From an uncultured Oscillospiraceae bacterium (GTDB lineage Bacteria > Bacillota_A > Clostridia > Oscillospirales > Oscillospiraceae), in assembly GCA_900762245.1 (NCBI GenBank), contig CAAFFR010000014.1, forward strand, positions 1-14,220: 14,220 nucleotides of DNA, given 5' to 3'. Both the position numbers and the translations under genes were made by a program. Shown here one piece after another: positions 7,218-14,220 of this stretch (positions are counted from its first letter, which is position 1; each line of letters begins with the position of its first letter). The notes under the pieces are model-generated. The model was not told the origin of the DNA and ran no database searches. It saw only the letters and a list, made by a program, of their open reading frames with translations.

Positions 7218-8369
7218 ATGGTAAAAAGTGTCAGCATTCTCGGTTCTACCGGTTCTATCGGCCGCCAGAGCCTGGATATCATCAGCCGTCTTCCGGATGT
7301 GAAGGTGGCAGCCCTGACCGCAGGAACCAGCGTGGAACGGATGGCTGAGCAGTGCCGCCAGTTCCTGCCGGAGCTTGCCGTTATGGCATCCGAAGAAGCG
7401 GCAATAGCCCTTGCAGCGGAAATCAAGGATCTTCCCACCCGGGTCAGCTGGGGCGAAGCGGGCCTGATTGAAGCGGCTGCGATTCCTTCTGCGGAATGTG
7501 TGATCACCGCTGTGGTGGGCATGGTAGGCCTGAAACCTACCCTGGCTGCCATCCGCGCAGGCAAGCGCATTGGCCTTGCCAATAAGGAAACCCTGGTCTG
7601 CGCCGGTGAACTGGTAATGGCCGAGGCAGAGAAGTACGGTACCGAGATCATCCCTGTGGACTCTGAGCATTCCGCCATCTTCCAGTGTCTGATGGGGGCC
7701 GGGGAAAAACGGGAGATCAAGCGTCTGATCCTGACCTGTTCCGGCGGTCCCTTCTTCGGCATGGACAGAGCGCAGCTGGAAAAGGTGACAAAATCCGATG
7801 CCCTGAAGCATCCCAACTGGAAAATGGGCGCCAAGATCACCATTGACTGCGCAACCCTGATGAACAAGGGTCTGGAAGTCATCGAAGCCATGCGCCTTTA
7901 CCGCATGCCCATTGAGCAGGTGGATGTGGTGGTCCACCGGCAGAGCATCATCCATTCCATGGTGGAGTTTGTGGACGGCGCTGTGATGGCACAGTTGGGT
8001 GCTCCGGATATGCGCCTGCCCATTCAGCTGGCTCTGACCTACCCGGAGCGCAGGGAATGCCCTGTGGAACCCCTGGACTTCCTGACCTGCGGCAATCTCA
8101 CCTTTGCCAAGCCGGATCTGGAAAACTTCCCCTGTCTGGCACTGGCTTACCGCTGCGGCAAGCAGGGCGGAACAGCCTGTCCTGCCATGAACGGCGCCAA
8201 TGAGGAAGCCGTTGCCATGTACCTGCGGGATGAGATCGGTTTCTACGACATCTACCGTCTGGTTTCTCAGGCCGTGGACTGCGTGCCCTTTATCGAAAAC
8301 CCCACTCTGGAAGAAATTCTGGAAGCCGACCGCATGGCCCGGGAAGCAGTCCGGCAGTTGGCAATATAA
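7218..8369 (+). CDS. dxr: 1-deoxy-D-xylulose 5-phosphate reductoisomerase
   Basis: Dxr converts DXP to MEP with NADPH and a divalent metal, the committed step of the MEP isoprenoid pathway in the cytosol. The 383-aa product has the NADPH-binding GSTGSIG (9-15), LANKETLVCAG (120-130), the metal-binding PVDSEH (Asp148, Glu150) with Glu220 in NKGLE, the substrate region LTCSGGPF, HPNWKMGAKITIDCATL, and the C-terminal PAMNGANEEAV. All expected catalytic residues are present. AAAGGAG lies 6 bases before the ATG. Its product feeds UppS through the same cluster. Gaps on both sides contain repeats. Confidence 0.98.
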   Translation: MVKSVSILGSTGSIGRQSLDIISRLPDVKVAALTAGTSVERMAEQCRQFLPELAVMASEEAAIALAAEIKDLPTRVSWGEAGLIEAAAIPSAECVITAVVGMVGLKPTLAAIRAGKRIGLANKETLVCAGELVMAEAEKYGTEIIPVDSEHSAIFQCLMGAGEKREIKRLILTCSGGPFFGMDRAQLEKVTKSDALKHPNWKMGAKITIDCATLMNKGLEVIEAMRLYRMPIEQVDVVVHRQSIIHSMVEFVDGAVMAQLGAPDMRLPIQLALTYPERRECPVEPLDFLTCGNLTFAKPDLENFPCLALAYRCGKQGGTACPAMNGANEEAVAMYLRDEIGFYDIYRLVSQAVDCVPFIENPTLEEILEADRMAREAVRQLAI

Positions 8370-8373
8370 CCCA

Positions 8374-8451
8374 TGTCATTGCGAACCTAGTGGTGTGGCA
8401 ATCTCCCTCGGAATTGGGGATTGCCACGTCGCTGCGCTCCCCGCAATGACA
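8374..8451. repeat. palindromic element with TGTCATTGCG ends, copy A
   Basis: This is a 78-bp element bounded by perfect 10-bp inverted ends, TGTCATTGCG (8374-8383) and CGCAATGACA (8442-8451). Inside, TGGCAATCTCC (8396-8406) pairs with GGGGATTGCCA (8416-8426), with one G-T wobble, and GTCGCTGCGCTCC follows. It shares most of its length with the element at 10591-10676 but lacks that copy's intact left hairpin. It fills nearly the whole dxr-rseP gap and encodes nothing. This type of dispersed repeat recurs in many bacterial genomes, which I state from memory. Confidence 0.88.
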
Positions 8452-8477
8452 GTGCAATTATCTAAGCGAGGCAATTT

Positions 8478-9539
8478 ATGACCATTCTTTTTGCGATCCT
8501 TCTTTTCAGCATTCTCATTTTTGTACACGAACTGGGTCACTTTGTGGCAGCAAAGCTGTCCGGTGTCCAGGTCAACGAATTTTCCATGTTTATGGGCCCT
8601 GCCCTCTGGAAAAAGCAGGTGGGGGAGACCCTGTATTCCGTCCGTCTGATCCCGATAGGTGGTTACTGTGCCATGGAGGGTGAGGACGCGGACACCGACA
8701 GTCCCCGGTCCTTCCAGAAGGCAGCCTGGTGGAAGCGTCTGGTCATTCTGGTGGCCGGCTCCTTTATGAACTTTCTCATCGGAGCAGTGCTGATGGTACT
8801 GGTGTATCTGCCTGCACAGCAGGTGGTGGACCCGGTGATCGATTCTTTTGAACCCTTTGCAACCGTGGACGATGGTGCCGGCCTGCAGACCGGTGACCGG
8901 ATTCTGGAAGTGGACGGGGAGAAAATCTATGTCTACTCCGACTTTTCTATGATTCTGGGCCTGAATCCCGGCGATTACCATGACCTTGTGGTGGAGCGCA
9001 GCGGCCAGCGTGTGGAACTTCCCAATTTCCATATGGAAAAGCACGAAGTAACCAACGAGGACGGCACGAAGCAGCTGCTCTACGGCATGAATTTCACATT
9101 GAAGGACCTGACCTTAGCCGGAAAGCTGGATTATGCCTGGCGGCAGTGTCTGGACACCGTGCGGCTGGTGAAGCTGAGCCTGCAGATGCTGCTGACAGGG
9201 CAGGCGGGACTTTCTGAAATGTCCGGACCTGTGGGCATCGTTCAGCAAATGACTGTGGTGGCGGAAAACTCTGAAAGTTCTTTGGATGCCCTGCTGAATA
9301 TGGTGTATTTTGGCGCATTCATCGCCATCAATCTGGCGGTAATGAACCTGCTGCCCATCCCGGCCCTGGACGGCGGCCGTGTGGTGGGCCTGCTTCTGAC
9401 CACAGCGGTGGAAGCAGTGACGAAAAAGAAAATTGACCCTAAGTACGAGGGCTACCTCCACGGTGCCGGCATGATCCTCCTGCTGGGCCTCATGGCGGTG
9501 CTGATGTTTAAGGATATATTTGTGATCATCAGAGGGTGA
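8478..9539 (+). CDS. rseP: site-2-type intramembrane zinc metalloprotease (RseP/RasP)
   Basis: This is an M50-family protease that cleaves transmembrane segments of substrates such as anti-sigma factors or cell-division proteins within the membrane. The 353-aa product has the zinc-binding HELGH at 17-21 in the first membrane segment and the third ligand in PALDGG (Asp298) within NLLPIPALDGGR. A PDZ domain lies between (about 115-215, with GLQTGDRILEVDG), and GPVGI is at 250-254. Membrane segments lie near 1-22, 89-112, 272-295 and 328-350. GAGG precedes the ATG by about 6 bases. Its actual substrates cannot be told from here. It ends 4 bases before ispG. Confidence 0.96.
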   Translation: MTILFAILLFSILIFVHELGHFVAAKLSGVQVNEFSMFMGPALWKKQVGETLYSVRLIPIGGYCAMEGEDADTDSPRSFQKAAWWKRLVILVAGSFMNFLIGAVLMVLVYLPAQQVVDPVIDSFEPFATVDDGAGLQTGDRILEVDGEKIYVYSDFSMILGLNPGDYHDLVVERSGQRVELPNFHMEKHEVTNEDGTKQLLYGMNFTLKDLTLAGKLDYAWRQCLDTVRLVKLSLQMLLTGQAGLSEMSGPVGIVQQMTVVAENSESSLDALLNMVYFGAFIAINLAVMNLLPIPALDGGRVVGLLLTTAVEAVTKKKIDPKYEGYLHGAGMILLLGLMAVLMFKDIFVIIRG

Positions 9540-9543
9540 AAAT

Positions 9544-10581
9544 ATGACAAGACAGATAATGGTAGGCGGCATCCCCATTGGCGGCGGTGCTCCCGTAGTG
9601 ATCCAGTCCATGCTTAACACCAAAACCACCGATGTGGAAGGCAGTCTTCGGCAGATCCGTCAGCTGGCCTCTGCCGGCTGCCAGATTGCCCGGCTGGCGG
9701 TGCCCAATATGGAAGCCGCCCGCTCCTTTGCGGACATCTGCAAGGAAAGTCCTCTGCCGCTGGTGGCAGATATTCATTTTGACTACAAGCTGGCCATTGC
9801 CGCTGCTGAGGGCGGTGCCAGCAAGATCCGTATCAACCCCGGTAATATCGGCGGCGAGGACCGGGTCAAGGCTGTTGTGGATGTGTGCCGGGAAATGCAT
9901 ATTCCCATCCGCATCGGTGTCAACGGCGGCTCTCTGGATAAGAAGCTGCTGGAAAAATACGGCCATCCCACGGCGGAAGCCTTGGTGGAAAGTGCTTTTG
10001 AACACCTGGAACTGTTGGAAAAGCAGGGCTTTTATGATACCTGCGTGTCCATGAAATCCTCCACGGTGCCCACCATGGTGGCAGCAGCCCGGCTGTTCCG
10101 GAGCCGCTGCGACTATCCCATCCATATCGGCGTGACGGAAACCGGCCCCGTGCGGCAGGGCCTCATGAAGTCTGCCATGGGCATCGGCGCTCTGCTGCTG
10201 GATGGCATTGGCGACACCATCCGTGTCAGCCTGACGGACGATCCTGTGGAGGAGGTCTATGCCGCTAAGGACATCCTGAAAGCCGCAGGCCTGCGGAAAG
10301 AGGGCGTGAATATCATTTCCTGTCCCACCTGCGGACGGACCCGCATCGACCTCATCGGCCTTGTGAATCAGGTGGATGAAGCCCTGAAGGACTGCGTCAA
10401 GCCCATTACCGTGGCGGTCATGGGCTGTGTGGTCAACGGTCCCGGAGAAGCAAGAGAGGCCGATATCGGCATTGCCGGCGGTGACGGCTGGGGTATGCTC
10501 TTTGAAAAGGGCGAGCCGGTAGAGAAACTGCCCTATGAACAGCTCCTCCCCGAACTCCTTCGCCGCATCGATAGACTATAA
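9544..10581 (+). CDS. ispG: (E)-4-hydroxy-3-methylbut-2-enyl-diphosphate synthase
   Basis: IspG (GcpE) converts MEcPP to HMBPP using a 4Fe-4S cluster, the penultimate step of the MEP pathway. The 345-aa product has the N-terminal TIM-barrel features GGGAPVVIQSM, VADIHFDYKLA, KIRINPGNIG and IGVNGGSL. In the C-terminal cluster domain, Cys260 and Cys263 lie in CPTCGRT, with Cys295 and Glu302 in GCVVNGPGEA. The 3/32/7 spacing of these four ligands matches that of the Aquifex enzyme. The start follows rseP by 4 bases, with AGAGGG as ribosome site. It is probably co-transcribed with dxr, which acts earlier in the same pathway. Confidence 0.97.
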   Translation: MTRQIMVGGIPIGGGAPVVIQSMLNTKTTDVEGSLRQIRQLASAGCQIARLAVPNMEAARSFADICKESPLPLVADIHFDYKLAIAAAEGGASKIRINPGNIGGEDRVKAVVDVCREMHIPIRIGVNGGSLDKKLLEKYGHPTAEALVESAFEHLELLEKQGFYDTCVSMKSSTVPTMVAAARLFRSRCDYPIHIGVTETGPVRQGLMKSAMGIGALLLDGIGDTIRVSLTDDPVEEVYAAKDILKAAGLRKEGVNIISCPTCGRTRIDLIGLVNQVDEALKDCVKPITVAVMGCVVNGPGEAREADIGIAGGDGWGMLFEKGEPVEKLPYEQLLPELLRRIDRL

Positions 10582-10590
10582 TGAAATGGA

Positions 10591-10676
10591 TGTCATTGCG
10601 AGCCAGTGCGCACACTGGCGTGGCAATCTCCTTTGGCTCAGGAGATTGCCACGTCGCTACGCTCCTCCCAATGACA
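10591..10676. repeat. palindromic element with TGTCATTGCG ends, copy B
   Basis: This is an 86-bp element. The outer ends TGTCATTGCG and CCCAATGACA pair with one mismatch. Inside are two adjacent perfect hairpins: GCCAGTG/CACTGGC (10602-10608/10613-10619) around CGCA, and CGTGGCAATCTCC/GGAGATTGCCACG (10619-10631/10641-10653). The transcript could fold as a multi-branch structure. It is the more intact of the two copies and fills the ispG-polC gap, ending 20 bases before polC. Confidence 0.9.
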
Positions 10677-10695
10677 GAAAGCCATTGAGGTACCT

Positions 10696-13600
10696 ATGAA
10701 TCAGCAAATTACCTTATTTCATATGTTCCCGGACTATGTGCCGCCTGAGGAGCTGTATGCAGCCCTTTCTCAGACGGCCATTGTTGCTGCGGATATCGAC
10801 CCGGAAGAGGGAAGGGTCCAGGCAGCGGTCCACAGTGAGCAATATATTCCGCAGCGGCTGCTGACACTGGCGGAGAAGGACATCTCCCAGCTTTACGGAC
10901 TGCGGAAACTGGAGCTGACAGCCACCCATCCGGCTTCGCAGCTCCAAAAGATCGAGCAGGAAGAGCTGATGCAGCTGTTTGTCAGCCGCAATTCCATGGC
11001 CCGGGGTGTTCTGGCAGGTGCCAAATGGAACTGGAATGGAGACACGCTGCAGATTCAGCTGGTAGCCAATGGCAAGGATGTGCTGACCGAGCATGTGGGT
11101 GCCATCCAGCAGACCCTGCGGGAGCGGTTTGCAACCCCTGTGACCATCTCCATCGAAGCGGGACAGACCCTGGAGGGAAAGGCTCTCTTTGAGGCTATGA
11201 ATACCATGCGCAGCGCCCAGCTGCAAAAGATGCCTGCCGGTGGTGCGTCTCAGCCCAAGAAGGAAGAAAAGGCCGCACCTCCAAGTGAAGCCCTTTACGG
11301 CAAGCCCTTCAAGGGCAATCCTGTCCCCATGAAGGACCTTTCTCTGGATATGGGCACTGTCATCGTGGAAGGCCGGGTCTTCAACATCGACCATAAGGAA
11401 CTGAAAAAGCGGAACGCCTGGGTGGTAAAATTCGACCTGACAGACAATACCGGGTCTATCCGCATCAGCCGTTTCATGGAAGCAACAGAAGCCAAGCCCT
11501 TCCTGGACAATGTGAAGATGGGCGCCGTGCTGAAGCTCCAGGGAAAGCTTATCGAGGACCGCTTTGAAAACGAGACCGTCCTGAAGCCCTATGCCATGAT
11601 CCCCGGTTCCATGCCCAAGCGGAAGGACACCGCAGAAGGCATGAAGCGGGTGGAGCTGCACCTGCATACCTCCATGTCCAACATGGATGCCCTTACCTCC
11701 ACCGATGCCGCCATCAAGCAGGCTGCTGCCTGGGGTCACCGGGCCATCGCCATTACGGACCATGGCTGCTGCCAGTCCTTCACCGATGCCCTGCATACGG
11801 TGGAAAGCTGGAAGGGTCCTCCCAAGGTGGCAGGCACCGACGATACCATCAAGATCCTCTACGGCTGCGAGGGATATTATGTCAACGATGTGGATGACCG
11901 TATCGTGGTCCACGGAACCAAAGACATGAGATTCGATGAAGAGTTCGTGGCCTTTGACCTGGAAACCACAGGCCTGTCTTCCCAGACAGACCGGATCATC
12001 GAAATCGGCGCTGTCATCCTGAAAAACGGAGAGGAAGTGGACCGCTTCCAGACCTTCGTGGACCCGGAGCAGACCCTGGAGCGGAAAATCGTGGACCTGA
12101 CAGGCATCACCGACGAAATGCTGGTGGGCGCACCCAAAATCGAGGAAGCACTGCCCAAATTCCTGGAATTCATCGGCGACCGTGTGCTGGTGGCCCACAA
12201 TTCCGACTTCGATACCGGCTTCATCCGGGCGGAGTGTGCCCGTTTGGGCCATGAATACAACTATACCGCAGCAGATACCCTGATCCTTTCTCAGAACCTG
12301 CTGTCCAACCTGAATAAATTCAAGCTGAACATCGTCTCCAACGCCCTGTCCCTGCCGGACTTCAACCACCACCGGGCCGGGGACGATGCTAAAACCTGCG
12401 GCCTCGTCATGGCAAAGCTGATGCAGAAGCTGGAAGAGGAGCACGATATCCACAATCTGCAGGCCATCAATCCGGCCATGATGAGCCTGCGGGCAGGCGG
12501 TCACATCAAAGACCGTCAGGCCCGGCATATTATTCTCTTTGCCAAGAACCAGGTGGGCCTGCGAAACCTCTACCATCTGATCTCCCTGTCCAATCTGGAA
12601 TATTTCCGCCGGGTGCCCCGCATCCCCAAGTCGGAGCTTTTGAAATACCGGGAGGGCCTGATTATCGGTTCTGCCTGCGAAGCCGGCGAACTGTTCCAGG
12701 CCATTCTGGACCGGAAGAGCGACGATGAGATCAAGCGCATTGCCTCCTTCTATGACTTCCTGGAAATCCAGCCCCTTGCCAACAATATGTTCATGCTGGC
12801 AAAGGGCATGGCGAAGGATGTGGAGGAGCTGAAAGAATACAACCGCCGCATTGTCCGCCTGGGCGAGGAACTGGGTAAAATGGTGGTTGCCACCGGTGAT
12901 GTCCACTTCCTGAATCCCGAGGACGAGATCTTCCGCCATATCCTTCTGGCTACCAAGGGCTTCGACGACGCGGACAAGCCCAACCCCCTGTACTTCCGTA
13001 CCACCGACGATATGCTGCGGGAATTTGCCTATCTGGGCGAAGAAAAGGCCTATGAGGTGGTAGTTACCAATCCCAACCTCATTGCGGATATGTGCGAGAC
13101 CCTCCGTCCCGTTCCCCACAACCTGTTCGCACCCAAGATCGAAAACTCCGTGGAGGACCTGAAGGATTTGGTCTACGGAAAGCTCCACCGCCTGTACGGC
13201 GAGAATCCCCCGGAGCTGTTCACCAAGCGCGTGGAGGTGGAGCTGCATGATATCATTACCTGTCACTACGATGTGATCTATATGTCTGCCCAGCGCCTGG
13301 TGCAGAATTCTTTGGAAAACGGCTATCTGGTTGGCTCCCGCGGCTCTGTCGGCTCCTCTATTGTGGCCTATATGTCCGGCATTACCGAGGTTAATTCCTT
13401 CCCGCCTCACTACCGTTGTCCCAATCCGGAGTGCAAGCACACCATTCTGGATGTGCCCAAGGAGTATAACTGCGGCGCGGACCTTCCCGATGCTCTGTGT
13501 CCCAAGTGTGGGGCCCAGCTGGAGAAGGACGGCTTCAACATCCCCTTCGAAACCTTCCTGGGCTTCGGCGGCGATAAAGTCCCCGATATCGACCTGAACT

Positions 13601-14220
13601 TCTCCGGCGAATATCAGGCCAAGGCCCACCAGTACTGTATCTCCATGTTCGGTTCCTCCCACGTCTTCCGTGCCGGCACCATCGGCACCGTGGCGGAAAA
13701 GACTGCCTTCGGCTACGTCAAAAAGTACCTGTCGGAGCGGGGAAAGACCGCATCCCGGGCGGAGGAAGCCCGCCTTGCCACCGGCTGTGTCGGTGTCCGC
13801 CGTACCACGGGCCAGCACCCCGGCGGTCTGGTTGTCATCCCACAGGAAAATGAGATCTGGGACTTCTGCCCGGTGCAGCATCCTGCGGACGATCCCAATT
13901 CCGACCAGATCACCACCCACTTCGAATATCACTCCATGGAGGAAAACCTCCTGAAACTGGACATGCTGGGCCATGATGACCCAACCATGATCCGCATGAT
14001 GGAGGACATGACCGGCGTGGATGCCAAGACCATCCCTCTGGATGATAAGGGCACCATGTCCATCTTCACCTCCTCCAAGATACTGGGCTATGAGAACGAC
14101 AAGATCCTGGGTCCCACCGGTGCGGTGGGCGTGCCGGAGTTCAACACCCGGTTTACCCGGGGCGTTCTGCTGGATACCATGCCCACCAAGTTCGACTTCC
14201 TGGTGCGGATCTGCGGCTAT
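10696..14220 (+). CDS. polC: DNA polymerase III alpha subunit, PolC type (3' end outside window)
   Basis: PolC is the Gram-positive replicative polymerase with built-in proofreading. 1175 codons are present, against about 1430-1450 in the family, so the C-terminus is missing only because the window ends. The order seen is an N-terminal domain (1-200), an OB fold (about 220-305), and a PHP domain with HLHTSMSNMD (322-331) and ITDHG (353-357). The DEDD exonuclease is inserted in the PHP domain: DLETTG (421-426), HNSDFD (501-506), HRAGDD (559-564). The PHP domain then resumes (GDVHFLNP, 734-741). The polymerase core follows: GSRGSVGSS (880-888), a Cys-rich zinc motif (908, 913, 926, 935, 938), the catalytic PDIDLNFSG (963-971) and LKLDMLGHDDPT (1087-1098). 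GAGG lies 5 bases before the ATG. Both active sites look intact. Confidence 0.98.
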   Translation, partial: MNQQITLFHMFPDYVPPEELYAALSQTAIVAADIDPEEGRVQAAVHSEQYIPQRLLTLAEKDISQLYGLRKLELTATHPASQLQKIEQEELMQLFVSRNSMARGVLAGAKWNWNGDTLQIQLVANGKDVLTEHVGAIQQTLRERFATPVTISIEAGQTLEGKALFEAMNTMRSAQLQKMPAGGASQPKKEEKAAPPSEALYGKPFKGNPVPMKDLSLDMGTVIVEGRVFNIDHKELKKRNAWVVKFDLTDNTGSIRISRFMEATEAKPFLDNVKMGAVLKLQGKLIEDRFENETVLKPYAMIPGSMPKRKDTAEGMKRVELHLHTSMSNMDALTSTDAAIKQAAAWGHRAIAITDHGCCQSFTDALHTVESWKGPPKVAGTDDTIKILYGCEGYYVNDVDDRIVVHGTKDMRFDEEFVAFDLETTGLSSQTDRIIEIGAVILKNGEEVDRFQTFVDPEQTLERKIVDLTGITDEMLVGAPKIEEALPKFLEFIGDRVLVAHNSDFDTGFIRAECARLGHEYNYTAADTLILSQNLLSNLNKFKLNIVSNALSLPDFNHHRAGDDAKTCGLVMAKLMQKLEEEHDIHNLQAINPAMMSLRAGGHIKDRQARHIILFAKNQVGLRNLYHLISLSNLEYFRRVPRIPKSELLKYREGLIIGSACEAGELFQAILDRKSDDEIKRIASFYDFLEIQPLANNMFMLAKGMAKDVEELKEYNRRIVRLGEELGKMVVATGDVHFLNPEDEIFRHILLATKGFDDADKPNPLYFRTTDDMLREFAYLGEEKAYEVVVTNPNLIADMCETLRPVPHNLFAPKIENSVEDLKDLVYGKLHRLYGENPPELFTKRVEVELHDIITCHYDVIYMSAQRLVQNSLENGYLVGSRGSVGSSIVAYMSGITEVNSFPPHYRCPNPECKHTILDVPKEYNCGADLPDALCPKCGAQLEKDGFNIPFETFLGFGGDKVPDIDLNFSGEYQAKAHQYCISMFGSSHVFRAGTIGTVAEKTAFGYVKKYLSERGKTASRAEEARLATGCVGVRRTTGQHPGGLVVIPQENEIWDFCPVQHPADDPNSDQITTHFEYHSMEENLLKLDMLGHDDPTMIRMMEDMTGVDAKTIPLDDKGTMSIFTSSKILGYENDKILGPTGAVGVPEFNTRFTRGVLLDTMPTKFDFLVRICGY

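Noticed and set aside
8374..8451. Repeat copy A as a CRISPR unit, riboswitch or terminator
   Set aside because: Only two diverged copies exist 2 kb apart with no spacer array, there is no T run, and the inverted ends and inner hairpin fit a dispersed intergenic repeat better.
10582..10695. Expected proS gene missing between ispG and polC
   Set aside because: Cluster composition varies among Firmicutes and many clostridia keep proS elsewhere, so this is not notable in itself.
10714..13974. Minus-strand open frame of 1086 codons opposite polC
   Set aside because: The plus-strand frame is a clear PolC with all motifs. The antisense frame is open because third positions are G/C-rich. Its translation is low-complexity in character, with no recognisable domain and no proper ribosome site.

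Overview
The window reads as a chromosomal housekeeping segment of a Gram-positive clostridium. It carries a PolC-type replicative polymerase and the Firmicutes gene order pyrH-frr-uppS-cdsA-dxr-rseP-ispG-polC. Coding sequence is moderately GC-rich with G/C-leaning third positions, and the genome encodes a glutaminyl-tRNA synthetase. My inference is a gut-type Oscillospiraceae/Ruminococcaceae (Faecalibacterium-like) bacterium. The genus cannot be fixed from the sequence alone.

Layout. Positions 1-294 hold a stable-RNA cluster on the + strand: the 3' half of a tRNA (probably Lys), tRNA-Glu(CTC), a 5S rRNA and a strong terminator, followed by a second hairpin. Positions 403-2149 hold two minus-strand genes of unknown role, each with its own -10 element and terminator: a TPR-repeat membrane protein and, downstream of it, a DUF975-family multi-pass membrane protein. 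Positions 2171-3966 hold glnS on the minus strand with a clear sigma-A-type promoter and a near-perfect palindromic terminator. A divergent promoter region of about 250 bp between the two start codons separates glnS from the plus-strand cluster that fills the rest of the window.

The plus-strand cluster links several core processes. PyrH makes UDP for RNA, DNA and cell-wall precursors, and Frr recycles ribosomes. Dxr and IspG are two steps of the MEP isoprenoid pathway. UppS turns isoprenoids into the undecaprenyl carrier for cell wall, and CdsA makes CDP-diacylglycerol for phospholipids. RseP is an intramembrane protease, and PolC is the replicative polymerase, cut off by the window end after 1175 codons. 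proS, which sits before polC in Bacillus, is absent here.

The most notable non-coding feature is that all four larger gaps in this cluster (frr-uppS, cdsA-dxr, dxr-rseP, ispG-polC) contain palindromic repeats of two kinds. One kind is a GGGCGGG/CCCGCCC hairpin. The other is a 78-86 bp element with TGTCATTGCG-type inverted ends. I found no CRISPR array, insertion sequence, phage gene or defence system, and nothing I would call an undescribed system.
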